From: Candidatus Hydrogenedentota bacterium
GTDB lineage: Bacteria > Hydrogenedentota > Hydrogenedentia > Hydrogenedentales > SLHB01
Assembly: GCA_013359265.1 (NCBI GenBank)
Contig: JABWCD010000035.1
Location: 1-64,000 of the forward strand
Length of the DNA: 64,000 nucleotides
Direction of reading: 5' to 3'
A program made the translations under genes and the position numbers. This document shows positions 53,921-62,771 of the stretch, one piece after another; the stretch's first letter is position 1; every line of letters starts with the position of its first letter. The notes beneath the pieces are model-generated. The model searched no databases. It saw nothing but the letters and a program-made list of their open reading frames with translations, and had not been told where the DNA came from.

Positions 53921-53999
53921 CGGGGTGTAGCGCAGCCCGGTTTAGCGCGCTTCGTTCGGGACGAAGAGGTCGGTGGTTCGAATCCACTCACCCCGACCA
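53921..53999 (+). tRNA. tRNA-Pro (anticodon CGG)
   Basis: A complete cloverleaf can be drawn. The acceptor arm CGGGGTG pairs with CACCCCG (53989-53995). The D arm has GCGC stems around AGCCCGGTTTA. The anticodon stem CTTCG/CGAAG encloses the loop TTCGGGA, giving anticodon CGG at 53957-53959. The T arm contains GGTTCGAATCC. Discriminator A and an encoded CCA follow. Anticodon CGG reads the proline codon CCG. No integrase or attachment-site duplication was seen next to it. Confidence 0.93.
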
Positions 54000-54289
54000 T
54001 TTCACTTTCATTCGCGAGCGCCCGGCCGGTGAGAATGCGGACTGCCCGCAGATTAGTCTTGCTCTCCGGCGTGATTCTCTTGCCACTCCGAGAATCAATG
54101 GTCTCCATCATCGAACTTCCAGCGTAGCCGTCCAGGCGCCGGTGCTCTACGGCGATTTCGAGTATGTGCCAAGCGCCGATGGCGTGACGAGTTGTAGCGA
54201 TACGCGCCCTCACCGGGTTGGCATGCGAGCGGATTTTGAGTCGATTTTTGATGCCATGCTAGGCTGACACCCTTGATCTGGAGACCTGC

Positions 54290-55834
54290 ATGGGGTTGGT
54301 CGATGTAAACGTGGTGCTGGGGCGGTTTGCTGGTGGCGGCGCGTGTTTTGACGATGTCGGCCAGTTACAGGGGGAACTGAAACGGCTGGGGATTGGGGCG
54401 GCGTTGGTCCATCACGCGGTGGCGGCCGAGGCGGATATCGTCGCGGGGAATGCGTTGCTGAACCGGCTTGTGGCGGGCCACCAGAATTTGTACCCGTGCT
54501 GGGTCATGGCGCCGTCCTACGCGGGCGATCTTCCGAGCCCTTCGGACTGGGTGAGGCAAGCGCGAGATGCGGGTGTTCGCGCGGTCCGCATTTTTCCGCG
54601 TTATCACCTGTATGATTTGCGCGAATGGTGCATCGGGCCACTGTGTTCGGCCCTCGAGGAAGCGTCGCTTCCGTTGATGATCGAGTTTGGGCCGCGTCAT
54701 TGGTCTGAGTCGATCATCCCGTGGGACAGCATACGCGAGATCGCGCGTGAGCATCCGGGCCTGAACATAGTTATCATCGGTGCAACCGTTGGCGACGTTC
54801 GGGCGCTTCCCTGTCTCTTGGCCGAGTTGCCCAATCTTAATGCCGAACTGCACGCATTCAACCCGCCGGATGCCCTGGAACAGTTGGTGTCCGCGGGGCT
54901 GGCGAAGCAACTGCTGTTTGGCACCGGCCTGCCGAGACGCGCCGCCGAATGTGTCGTCGGGCAGATGCGCGCTGCGCAAATTGGCGAGCACGAGTTTCGA
55001 GCGGTTGCTGGCGATAATGCGGCGCGCCTTTTTGGAATGCAATCACCGCCCGCTTCGCAAACTAACGCCAACGAGCGCCGGCGATTCGACGTGATTGACG
55101 TCCACGCGCACATCGGCTCGTGGGAGCGCACAACCACTCCAGTCAAGGGTCCCGAGGCATGTATCGCGAGCATGGATCGATGCGGCGTGGACAGGATGAT
55201 TTTCAGCAGCTTCACGGCGATTCATGGCGAGACGCGGATCGGGAACGTGGAGACTGCGGAGGCAATCACGGCGGGCCGAGGCCGCTTGTTTGGATACGCG
55301 GTCGTGAATCCTAATTATCCGGAGGAGTCTCTCGACGATCTTACGCGCCTGTTCGCCGGCGATTCAGGATTCGTGGGGCTTAAACTTCACTGCCAACTTC
55401 ACGGTGCGCAGTTGCACGAACCGGGGTATGCCGAGAGCCTGGCGTTCGCGAGCGCGCACGGCCTGCCCGTCCTGGTTCACGGCGGCGGGCATGATCGCTG
55501 GGACGACGTGGCGCGGCGATATCCGGACGCAATCTTCATCATGGCGCACGCGTGTTCATGGGACGGGCGCAATCCGGTGGGACGAACACTGTACGAACGC
55601 GTTCGGCACACGCCCAATCTGTACGTCGACGTATCGGGTTCGGCTGCGCACCGCGGCGCGCTGGAAGCGTTAATAGACCTCGTCGGCGCGGAAAAGATTT
55701 TCTATGGATCGGACTTCCCCATGTTCGATCTCGGGTTCGAGGTGGGCCGAGTCACGTTGAGCAGCATTTCCGATCGCCATAAGGAACTGATTCTCGGCGT
55801 CAACGCACGTCGCGTGTTTACGAGACTTCGCTAG
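54290..55834 (+). CDS. Tandem amidohydrolase with degenerate first domain
   Basis: A 514-residue protein made of two related amidohydrolase-2 (TIM-barrel) domains. The second, from about residue 266, has intact metal sites: HxH in IDVHAHIG, then GLKLHCQLHG, LPVLVHGGG, FIMAHAC and the terminal aspartate in FYGSDFP. The first domain aligns over the same elements but reads VDVNVVLG, LMIEFGPR, VIIGAT and LFGTGLP at those places, so every metal ligand is gone. The protein looks like an internal duplication in which the first half became structural or regulatory. The substrate is unknown. The ATG at 54290 starts 294 bases after the tRNA, in a gap with no gene. Confidence 0.85.
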   Translation: MGLVDVNVVLGRFAGGGACFDDVGQLQGELKRLGIGAALVHHAVAAEADIVAGNALLNRLVAGHQNLYPCWVMAPSYAGDLPSPSDWVRQARDAGVRAVRIFPRYHLYDLREWCIGPLCSALEEASLPLMIEFGPRHWSESIIPWDSIREIAREHPGLNIVIIGATVGDVRALPCLLAELPNLNAELHAFNPPDALEQLVSAGLAKQLLFGTGLPRRAAECVVGQMRAAQIGEHEFRAVAGDNAARLFGMQSPPASQTNANERRRFDVIDVHAHIGSWERTTTPVKGPEACIASMDRCGVDRMIFSSFTAIHGETRIGNVETAEAITAGRGRLFGYAVVNPNYPEESLDDLTRLFAGDSGFVGLKLHCQLHGAQLHEPGYAESLAFASAHGLPVLVHGGGHDRWDDVARRYPDAIFIMAHACSWDGRNPVGRTLYERVRHTPNLYVDVSGSAAHRGALEALIDLVGAEKIFYGSDFPMFDLGFEVGRVTLSSISDRHKELILGVNARRVFTRLR

Positions 55835-55870
55835 CAACGTTCGTTCGAAGCGTCGTTGGAGATATCGCAC

Positions 55871-56941
55871 ATGCCGGTCCGTTACAACTTTCGCTGGAAC
55901 AAACACGACCACGTCCGGCTCAGCGCGCGGTCACTGGGACTGGATCGGAGCGTGTACTTCGACATGATGCCGTGGACGCCGCCCACTACGAACATGGAGG
56001 GGACCGTCTCCTACTACGATCAGGAACGGATTGCGTGCGTACGCAAGCGGCTTCGCGACACAGACAAAAAGAAGTACTTGTGCGACATCGTCGATCGGCT
56101 GCTGAAAGGAGCGGCCACGGACAGGGAGCGCGTGGCCCGCATTTGCGGATTCGTGAGCGAGGCGATTTACTACAATCCGATTCAGCAGCCGGTCGAACCG
56201 AACACAGGCGAATTGATCGAAGACCCGGTCGAGTTGCTCGAACTTCATGACGGACGTTGTGGGCAGGGGGTCACGATCACGGTCGCGCTGTTGCAGGCAG
56301 CGGGCATCGAATGCCGCCGGCGCGACGTGTTTCATCACGTGACGTGCGAGGCGAAGTACGACGGGAAATGGCGGCTTGCGGACGCGCTGATGTTCGGCGC
56401 CGCGCAGCCCGAGCGGGACGGCGAAGTTGTTAATGTCGCCGTCTTACAGAGCGACCCGTATTACGCCGACGCGTTTCCCATGGCGCATTTCGCGTACACG
56501 CCGGAAGAACTCCTGACCGCGGATGGATATCGCCTGCTCGGGTACTCGTTTGGCGACTGGGGATCGCTTGCGTATTACTCGTGGTACATGGGTGGCGAGG
56601 AAGACTACCCGCCGATGATGCCGATCGTGTTGCCGCCGCTGCGCCTGCGCAAACAACGCGTCCGCCTGCGCTGGGCGCCGAGCGCAAAGCGAAACGGCGG
56701 ACGCATCCGCTACCGGCTGCGAGTATACGAGGACCGCGCACGGACACGTCCCGTGTTTTCGAAGGACCTTGCGCGGACAGAATTGGATTGGAGCGTTCCC
56801 GAAATGAACCGCATGTATTTCGTCGGCGTAACGGCGACGGACGATCATGTCAAGCGGAACCCGAACACGTGGTATCCGGAGGCGGTTGGCAATTTCGTGC
56901 TTGTACCGAAAACGCAATACGGCTGGTACGGCGTGATGTAA
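55871..56941 (+). CDS. Transglutaminase-like protease-fold protein
   Basis: A 356-residue protein with a transglutaminase-like core: the cysteine segment LHDGRCGQGVTITVALLQAAGI, the histidine region FHHVTCEAKYDGKWRLADALMFG and an acidic residue in LADA. A C-terminal beta-rich region with LRLRKQRVRLRWAPSAKRNGG and RYRLRVYEDRARTR may be a fibronectin-like accessory domain. No signal peptide is apparent. GGAGAT precedes the ATG at 55871. It starts 36 bases after the amidohydrolase and probably shares its transcript. Its role is unknown. Confidence 0.75.
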   Translation: MPVRYNFRWNKHDHVRLSARSLGLDRSVYFDMMPWTPPTTNMEGTVSYYDQERIACVRKRLRDTDKKKYLCDIVDRLLKGAATDRERVARICGFVSEAIYYNPIQQPVEPNTGELIEDPVELLELHDGRCGQGVTITVALLQAAGIECRRRDVFHHVTCEAKYDGKWRLADALMFGAAQPERDGEVVNVAVLQSDPYYADAFPMAHFAYTPEELLTADGYRLLGYSFGDWGSLAYYSWYMGGEEDYPPMMPIVLPPLRLRKQRVRLRWAPSAKRNGGRIRYRLRVYEDRARTRPVFSKDLARTELDWSVPEMNRMYFVGVTATDDHVKRNPNTWYPEAVGNFVLVPKTQYGWYGVM

Positions 56942-56962
56942 CGCGCCGCCACTGGGCGAATT

Positions 56963-58444
56963 CTACTCGGGCGCCACAGACCGCCCGGCTCTTCGCGCTT
57001 CGAGTTCGCGCGCAACCCGATCCATGGTTCTGCGGTCGAGCGTGTAACGCGTCAGAATGAGCGCGGCAAGAAATGCGAGCGCGAACGCGGGGAATGCGTA
57101 AAGCACGCGCATCCGGTGCAAGGTCTCCGCGGACTGGACGATCCCTTCGCCGGGCTGATATCGAATCACATGATCGAGCGCAAATCCCGTCCAGAAGATT
57201 GCAGCGGCGTTGTACATCTTCACGAGAAACGAGTTGGCGCCGTAGAAGACGCCGTCGTTCGATTCACCGGTTTTCCATTCGCTGTAGCTCGCGATGTCGG
57301 CGAGCATGGACGCGGGAAAGACATAGACAGCGCAGTAAAAGAAGGCTTGCAGCAGACAATAGAATACGAGCAACGGAAACGATTTCGGCGCGAACAGGAA
57401 GTAGCTCGCGCCGTACACGCATCCGACGCCGAGGATTCCGACGATAAGGCAGGTGCGTTTTTCGTAATACCGGCCAATCCGGTTCCAAACGGGCAGGAAC
57501 AATACGCCACAGCCGATGGCAAAGAAGATATAGAGAAAGAACGCGTCGCGAAAAATGCTGAACGGTCCCACGAGCACAGCCTGAGCAAACGGCGAGTTCC
57601 ACGTCTTGCCGAACCAATCGTCGAGCAGGAAGGTGTACATCCATAGTCCCGCCAGGATGCCGGCCTGCGCGACGAAATTGGCGAGGAACAGCACGACGAA
57701 TTGCCGGTCGCGCAAAGTGAACGAGAGGGAACGGGCAAGCCCCGCGACGTGCGTCGCCAGAAACGAACCTGCCGCCGCGCGGCGCGCGCGCATGCGCGCG
57801 ATTTGTTCCGGCGAGAGCGCGGGTTCCTTGAGAAAGAGAACGAATACCCAGAGGCACGCCATCATGAGCACGCTGGCGAACACAGCGAATTCCTGAAAAC
57901 CGCGAATGTCGTCGCCGCGCCACGTGGCGTAGGCGCGAATGAGTCCGCCCCAACTCGTGCCCACATACGTGCCGGCCTGCCGCCACGAGACGATTCGCGT
58001 CCGCGCCTCGTAATCCGTCGCCAACTCGGGAATGAGCGCGGCGTAGGGAATCGTAGTCATCGTGAAGCCGACCGTGTAGATCACCTGCATCGCGACGAGG
58101 TACGCGTAGAATTGCACGGGGGTCAGGCCCTTGGGGGCGTACCACATTCCGATAACGCCGACCGCGAAAAACAGTGACCCAATCGCGATGTACGGCATGC
58201 GCCTGCCGAACCGGCTGACGGTCCGGTCCGAAATATAGCCCATGAGCGGATCGGTGAGCGCATCGAGGATGATCGAAAATCCGCGCACGTTGCTGAGTAT
58301 CGACGCGGGATAGCCGAGGTACTTCGTGAAGTACAACTGCAATTGGACGATAATGGTCTGCGGCGCCTCGATCCCCAAGGTTCCGAGGCCGAAGAGAATT
58401 TGTTGCGAAGTCGAGAGTCCGTCGCGTTTGTTGGTCAGCGGCAT
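56963..58444 (-). CDS. GPH-family sugar:cation symporter (MelB-like)
   Basis: A 493-residue transporter with about 12 membrane segments. Family markers are the N-terminal FGLGTLGIEAPQTIIVQLQLYF, the loop ALTDPLMGYISDRTVSRFGRR, the segment TIPYAALIPELATDYEARTR with the SWRQAG continuation, and the later ADIASYSEWKTGESNDGVFYG. GPH symporters take up glycosides, pentosides or hexuronides with sodium or protons. The ATG at 58444 is the first methionine of the conserved part (MPLTNKRDGLS). The upstream gap to the divergent secreted protein is 63 bases. Uptake of products released by secreted enzymes is plausible. Confidence 0.9.
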   Translation of the reverse strand: MPLTNKRDGLSTSQQILFGLGTLGIEAPQTIIVQLQLYFTKYLGYPASILSNVRGFSIILDALTDPLMGYISDRTVSRFGRRMPYIAIGSLFFAVGVIGMWYAPKGLTPVQFYAYLVAMQVIYTVGFTMTTIPYAALIPELATDYEARTRIVSWRQAGTYVGTSWGGLIRAYATWRGDDIRGFQEFAVFASVLMMACLWVFVLFLKEPALSPEQIARMRARRAAAGSFLATHVAGLARSLSFTLRDRQFVVLFLANFVAQAGILAGLWMYTFLLDDWFGKTWNSPFAQAVLVGPFSIFRDAFFLYIFFAIGCGVLFLPVWNRIGRYYEKRTCLIVGILGVGCVYGASYFLFAPKSFPLLVFYCLLQAFFYCAVYVFPASMLADIASYSEWKTGESNDGVFYGANSFLVKMYNAAAIFWTGFALDHVIRYQPGEGIVQSAETLHRMRVLYAFPAFALAFLAALILTRYTLDRRTMDRVARELEARRAGRSVAPE

Positions 58445-58507
58445 GCGTGTCTCCGGCGCGCGCCATGGTACTGAGTCTGACAGGTGGAAGGAAACGCAAT
58501 TCCAACA

Positions 58508-60424
58508 ATGAAGCTTCACATCGACGTCCAGAACTTGCCGGGAGTACTGGCGAGAAAAGTTGTCGTAGCCTTCGCGTTCCTATTCGTGGCATCGGCGTTT
58601 GCCAGCCCGAGCGGATGGATTGTCGAAGAAGTGGCGCGCGGTGACTCGTGGGTCAGCCCGTATTGGGGATACTGCGCGCCGAAGATCGCGTTCGATGGGA
58701 GCGCGTACTACACGGTGGGCCTCTGGGGCGACTCGCCGGAGACGAGCCATGGCGTCGTGTACAAGCGGCGAGACGGTGGTTGGGTGAAGGGCGCGGAGTT
58801 AGCGGGCGTGTACCAACCGCCCCTGGTGCTGCTCGATGCTTCCGGCCGCGTGATCGTCGTGTACAACCAATGGGAAAAGCCGATCATTATCTTGCGCGGG
58901 AAAACGCCGGGCGCGATCGACGACTTCGAGACGCTGCCGCCACACCCGGACATGACGAACGCGTTCTATCCCGGAGTCGCGATTCGCGGCGATACGCTGT
59001 ACTTCGCATTCTGCAGCACGCCGAGCTACACGATGTACATCAGCAGTCTCGATCTCGCGACGCTCACGTGGTCGCCATTGGCAACGATGCAGGAAGGCCA
59101 GGTGGAGACGAAGCCGAAGACGGCGTGGACGTATCCAATCCTCGTGCCCGATGAACAGGGCGTACACGTCATCGCGACGAACTGTCCCGACGGCGGCGAC
59201 GAAAACTCGTACAACATCGTTTGGTACTTGTACTACAGGATCGGAGAGGTTGCGCCTGCCCTTCGCGAGCGCGTTGCGGAATCGCCGGTCGGCAATATTG
59301 CGTACGCAACGGACATGACCGTGGATGCGTCCGGCCAGGTACACGTCATGCACATGTATAACGTGCACAAGTACGGCGACCCCTTGCCGGCGGATTCGGA
59401 ACCGGCCGGGACCTACCATTCGTGGCGCGACGCGAACGGCGCGTGGAAACGCGAGTTCATCGCGCCATCGACGATCGCAGCGTTGTACCGGGGAGAAAAT
59501 GAAGTCGGCACGGTGCTTACGATTGGCGGCGTGCTGTCAAAGCGATCGGTTACGCAGACAGCCAAACCAGGGGCGCTGATCGCGCCGGAGCAGTTGCCCG
59601 GCGCGCCGGGCTTCTTCGATGTGATTTCACCGTGCAGCGGGTCGAATCTGTCGAAAGGACTCGCCGTCGTGTTGGACTCGCTGCCGTCACCAACGGACAA
59701 GCCAACGTCGCGCGTATTGCTCGCGGCGTTGCCGCTGCGTCGCGTTGGCAGTAACGCAATGATCAACGGCGATTTCGCGCAGTGGGATTCGTACACGGGC
59801 GAGAGTGTCACGACAACGACGGTGGGCGTGCCGGCGGACTCGATTCCGAAGCACTGGTATGGCGGGCCGGGAGTAGGCGCGACTGCGACCTATGATGTGA
59901 TTAAGCGCGGCACGAACGACGCAGATTCGCCCGAGCGGTTTCTTCGCGTGTCGTGGAGCGTCGCACCCGAGAACTGGGGCGAGGAACACCACAAGGGCGC
60001 CGTGCGCTATACATTTCTCGAATACTTCGGAATCCAGGACGTACATCGGTTCGCGGGCAAGACAGTCCTGCTGCGGTTCCGCGCGCGGTGCAGCGAGGCG
60101 GGAATCGATCTCGTGCCGATCATGTGGCACAGTTACGACGCGAAGACGCCGGGCATCGTCGCAGTAAAGGGTAAGGGATACGAGTTGTTCGAATCGTCCG
60201 GCGCGCCGGGGAAGGCCGCTGTCGCCGAGGGCGCGCCCAACCCGAATGCGGTCTGCAAACTCGAAACAGATTGGCAGACTTTCGAAAAGGTGCTGACGCT
60301 GCCTTCGACCGGTGGAAAGTCCATCACTGACGGACACTACACGGGTGTAGGCTTCGATCTCACTGTCGGGAAGCCGATCGCAGTCGACCTCGCGAACGTC
60401 GAACTATACGAACTCGCGCCCTAG
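58508..60424 (+). CDS. Secreted propeller protein with C-terminal carbohydrate-binding-like domain
   Basis: A 638-residue protein with a signal peptide (KVVVAFAFLFVASAFA). The first 400 residues contain BNR-4-like propeller strands such as KIAFDGSAYYTVGLWGD, GDTLYFAFCSTPSYTMYIS and TDMTVDASGQVHVMHMY. From about residue 420 a jelly-roll-like segment begins, NAMINGDFAQWDSYTGESV, and ends VGFDLTVGKPIAVDLANVELYEL, typical of carbohydrate-binding modules in secreted glycan-active proteins. Catalytic residues were not found. A GTG eight codons upstream is an alternative start. Confidence 0.7.
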   Translation: MKLHIDVQNLPGVLARKVVVAFAFLFVASAFASPSGWIVEEVARGDSWVSPYWGYCAPKIAFDGSAYYTVGLWGDSPETSHGVVYKRRDGGWVKGAELAGVYQPPLVLLDASGRVIVVYNQWEKPIIILRGKTPGAIDDFETLPPHPDMTNAFYPGVAIRGDTLYFAFCSTPSYTMYISSLDLATLTWSPLATMQEGQVETKPKTAWTYPILVPDEQGVHVIATNCPDGGDENSYNIVWYLYYRIGEVAPALRERVAESPVGNIAYATDMTVDASGQVHVMHMYNVHKYGDPLPADSEPAGTYHSWRDANGAWKREFIAPSTIAALYRGENEVGTVLTIGGVLSKRSVTQTAKPGALIAPEQLPGAPGFFDVISPCSGSNLSKGLAVVLDSLPSPTDKPTSRVLLAALPLRRVGSNAMINGDFAQWDSYTGESVTTTTVGVPADSIPKHWYGGPGVGATATYDVIKRGTNDADSPERFLRVSWSVAPENWGEEHHKGAVRYTFLEYFGIQDVHRFAGKTVLLRFRARCSEAGIDLVPIMWHSYDAKTPGIVAVKGKGYELFESSGAPGKAAVAEGAPNPNAVCKLETDWQTFEKVLTLPSTGGKSITDGHYTGVGFDLTVGKPIAVDLANVELYELAP

Positions 60425-60491
60425 AGTCCCGAGTTTGAAATCAGTTCTACAAGATCCGTTGGGGCACAATCACACATCCCCCTAAATCCCC

Positions 60492-60499
60492 CTTCAAAG
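60492..60499. repeat. 8-bp target duplication, left
   Basis: CTTCAAAG directly precedes the left end of the IS element and is repeated at 62463-62470 directly after its right end. Eight bases is the usual IS1595-family duplication length. The target lies in a CCCCCTTCAAAGGGGG hairpin. Confidence 0.9.
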
Positions 60500-60512
60500 G
60501 GGGATTATCTAC

Positions 60513-60541
60513 TTGACACAAGGTGGGCAATCCTGTATGAT
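60513..60541 (+). promoter_or_regulatory. Inward promoter in the left end of the IS
   Basis: TTGACA (60513-60518), 17 bases and TATGAT (60536-60541) form a near-consensus promoter overlapping the left inverted repeat and pointing at the transposase. Its transcript would run antisense through the small minus-strand frame. Confidence 0.7.
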
Positions 60542-60557
60542 GTGCGCATGGCAACGA

Positions 60558-60710
60558 TTACTTATTGGAATGGTTACTCTTTCGCTTATCTGATTGCGCG
60601 TCATTCTCATGCGCAACGCGCTTTAGTTCCATGCGTACTTCTTTCGGAAACAGGCGCTTCATCACTTCGTCGGTCGTCAACTCGCGTGCCTTCTTTGGCT
60701 TGCGTGGCAT
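60558..60710 (-). CDS. IS-associated small basic protein (50 aa)
   Basis: A 50-codon frame starting 12 bases from the transposase start on the opposite strand. The product begins MPRKPKKARELTTDEVMKRL and continues FPKEVRMELKR, with a lysine-rich tail. I recall similar short lysine-rich proteins with a TTDE-x-hydrophobic-K-R-LFPK core beside IS1595-type transposases, but that recollection was not checked. The charged, compositionally plausible sequence and position favour a real gene. It lies antisense to the transposase leader, so it could alternatively act at RNA level. Confidence 0.55.
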   Translation of the reverse strand: MPRKPKKARELTTDEVMKRLFPKEVRMELKRVAHENDAQSDKRKSNHSNK

Positions 60711-60722
60711 AAGGATTACTCC

Positions 60723-61628
60723 ATGTCTGACAATCGCTCAATCGACCTAATCACGATGATGGATACTTTCGGCTCCGAGGACAAGTGCCGTGATTATCTC
60801 ACGGAACTACGCTGGCCGGACGGCGTTGTATGCCCGCGTTGCGGTTGCACTAACATATCCAAAATCATCAAACGTGACCAGTACGATTGCGACGGTTGCC
60901 GCTATCAGTTTTCGGCTACTGCCGGAACAATCTTTCACGATTCGCATCTTCCCTTGCGGAAGTGGTTCGCCGCAGTATACCTCATGTGCGAATCGCGCAA
61001 AGGCATTTCCGCGAATCAACTCAAGCGCACGCTGAAAGTGGCGTACAAAACCGCGTGGTATCTTTGCCATCGCATCCGCGCTGCCGTGAAGGACGTAAAC
61101 GAAGCGCAATTGAGCGGGACGGTTGAGTGCGACGAAACGTATCTTGGTGGCCGTGCTCGCGGTCGAGGACGCGGTTTCACGGGCCATAAACAGATGGTGC
61201 TTGGCGCAATCGAACGCGGCGGCGATGTGCGCTTGAAAGTGGACAAACGCGCGGATCGCAAAACGCTTCATAAGTTTGTATTCGATACCGCGCATCCCGA
61301 CACGGAAGCAATCTTCACGGACGGCCACGCGGGGTACAAAGGCATTACAGACGCCAACACGCGGCACGAGACGGTCAACCACGAAGCGGACGAATGGGTG
61401 CGCGGCGATGTGCATACGAATACGATTGAAGGCGTGTTCTCGCTTTTCAAGCGGTCTGTGGTTGGTTCGTATCATCAGATTAGCGCCAAACATCTACCGG
61501 CGTACTTGGATGAATTTGAGTTCCGGTTTAACAACCGAAAGAACCCGTACTTGTTTCGGGATACGTTGCTCAAGCTGATTGAGGCGGAAAAGTTGGGATA
61601 TAGGACGTTGGTTGCAAGCGGTTCGTAA
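60723..61628 (+). CDS. IS1595-family transposase (ISXO2-like)
   Basis: A 301-residue transposase. A zinc ribbon at the N-terminus has C37-x2-C40 and C56-x2-C59 (VCPRCG, YDCDGC). The catalytic domain shows D137 in VECDETYLGG, D200 in FTDGHAGY, and N233/E236 in HTNTIEGVFSLFKR, with the histidine-rich HQMV-like strand GHKQMVLGAIERGG. The length and order fit the ISXO2-like DDE group. The gene is intact and driven by the promoter in the left terminus, and its stop lies three bases from the convergent cargo gene. Confidence 0.95.
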   Translation: MSDNRSIDLITMMDTFGSEDKCRDYLTELRWPDGVVCPRCGCTNISKIIKRDQYDCDGCRYQFSATAGTIFHDSHLPLRKWFAAVYLMCESRKGISANQLKRTLKVAYKTAWYLCHRIRAAVKDVNEAQLSGTVECDETYLGGRARGRGRGFTGHKQMVLGAIERGGDVRLKVDKRADRKTLHKFVFDTAHPDTEAIFTDGHAGYKGITDANTRHETVNHEADEWVRGDVHTNTIEGVFSLFKRSVVGSYHQISAKHLPAYLDEFEFRFNNRKNPYLFRDTLLKLIEAEKLGYRTLVASGS

Positions 61629-61631
61629 GAG

Positions 61632-62414
61632 TTAATTACGTGATCGCCGCACTGCGCCTTTGCGTGGCGCGCTCTTTCGCGGTGGCGTCAACTTTGGCTG
61701 TTGAGCCGGTTTAGAAAGTTCCGGCAATTCAATTGCCAATATCGCCCAAATGCTGCTGTAGCCAGCCTCAACATCGTATATTGCGTCGTGTAAAAGCTCG
61801 TCAAAATTTCTGACTAATTGTACGTCGCGCCATACGTGAAAGCCGGGTTTATTTTCTGGGTGCGTCGGGTCTAGTTCTGTCTTTATGACGTGGCGCAGTT
61901 TTCCCCTCGCTACCTCCAAGCGTATATGGGCAAAGAGCCTGAGTAATTGAGCGTTTGTTTGTTTTGCGAAAGCCCCTATCTCGAAGTCAGAAAATGCCCA
62001 ACCGCAGCTTATCCGAACATAACTATCGTCGGCCTTGTAGCAATTTATGTAGTAATCAGTTTGAGAGTTAGAGGCATACTTAATTGTGTACTTGAACGTA
62101 AACTCGGTGTCAGAATATTCAGGCATTGACGAATCGAACAGGTGTTTGTCGAGAATTTGCCGGATGATTCGTTTTGCTTTACTCAAACTCAGACTGCGCC
62201 GTTGTATCTTTTCGATAAAATACGGCCCAACAATGAACGCAATCGCAATGGCACCAAAGAAGATTCGCCACTCAGTCGATGTGATGCTTGCCATTATATT
62301 TCCCCAAGGCTCCCAAGAGCCGGGGGCGCTAAAAATGGCGAAGCCAACCGCAAGAATCCAAGCGATTGGATGATCCTGTAGGTAGAATCGTATCCGCTTA
62401 ATTGTATCGAGCAT
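61632..62414 (-). CDS. Passenger membrane protein of the IS, unknown
   Basis: A 260-residue protein within the IS boundaries. Two hydrophobic segments occur near the N-terminus (IAWILAVGFAIFSAPG at about 17-32 and IFFGAIAIAFIVGPYFI at about 51-67), then a soluble domain with SDTEFTFKYTIKYAS, YYINCYKADDSYVRISCGWAF and VARGKLRHVIKTELDP. The C-terminus is lysine/proline-rich. I do not recognise a family. The codon use and lower GC match the IS more than the host, consistent with cargo carried by the element. A role in immunity, stress or transposition cannot be judged from sequence. Confidence 0.75.
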   Translation of the reverse strand: MLDTIKRIRFYLQDHPIAWILAVGFAIFSAPGSWEPWGNIMASITSTEWRIFFGAIAIAFIVGPYFIEKIQRRSLSLSKAKRIIRQILDKHLFDSSMPEYSDTEFTFKYTIKYASNSQTDYYINCYKADDSYVRISCGWAFSDFEIGAFAKQTNAQLLRLFAHIRLEVARGKLRHVIKTELDPTHPENKPGFHVWRDVQLVRNFDELLHDAIYDVEAGYSSIWAILAIELPELSKPAQQPKLTPPRKSAPRKGAVRRSRN

Positions 62415-62462
62415 GGGCGAATGATACGCCGATTATTGCCTTGCTTCAAGTATATAATCCCC

Positions 62463-62470
62463 CTTCAAAG
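62463..62470. repeat. 8-bp target duplication, right
   Basis: CTTCAAAG follows the right inverted repeat directly and matches the left duplication at 60492-60499. Confidence 0.9.
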
Positions 62471-62534
62471 GGGGACTTTGAGCGCGATGCCCGTACGGGC
62501 AGTCTTCTGCAAAGAATTTCAAACTCATGACACG

Positions 62535-62640
62535 AGTGGTCTGCGTCATTTTAATTTGGCGGTCCCAGTCACGCGGAATACCGCCCGGCACGGAGACCGG
62601 GCGCTACAAACATCAACAAAATCGATTGACGGGAACCGCT
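62535..62640 (-). repeat. Single distant copy of the 106-bp repeat
   Basis: Reads in reverse as the same unit found three times at 26.1-26.4 kb, including GCGCCCGGTCTCCGTGCCGG and the CCCGTCAATCGATTTTG end. A few substitutions separate it from those copies. It lies 65 bases beyond the IS target duplication. Confidence 0.88.
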
Positions 62641-62711
62641 AGCGTTATGAATCCCAAATTCGTTCGAAAAGTCGAATGCCCATAGAAGTTACGCGGGAGT
62701 TCGAAAGCTCG

Positions 62712-62744
62712 ATTACGATTACGAGCACGAGCACGAGCACGACA
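62712..62744. repeat. GAGCAC short tandem repeat
   Basis: Three to four copies of ACGAGC in a row (ACGAGCACGAGCACGAGCAC) preceded by a CGATTACGATTACG doublet. The same six-base motif makes up the outer arms of the 32-bp inverted repeat at 34.5 kb. Confidence 0.6.
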
Positions 62745-62771
62745 AATGCTGCGCATTTTAAACTCACGACA

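Larger units (their letters stand above)
60500..62462. mobile_element. IS1595-family element with passenger gene (1,963 bp)
   Basis: Both ends carry inverted repeats beginning GGGGATTAT and continuing through TACTTGA and CAAGG, 21 of 24 positions matching. An 8-bp target duplication CTTCAAAG flanks the whole. Inside are a promoter in the left end, a 50-codon minus-strand frame, the transposase, and a convergent membrane-protein gene as cargo. The termini, target duplication length and transposase family agree, so the boundaries are well supported. It looks recent and potentially active. Confidence 0.9.
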
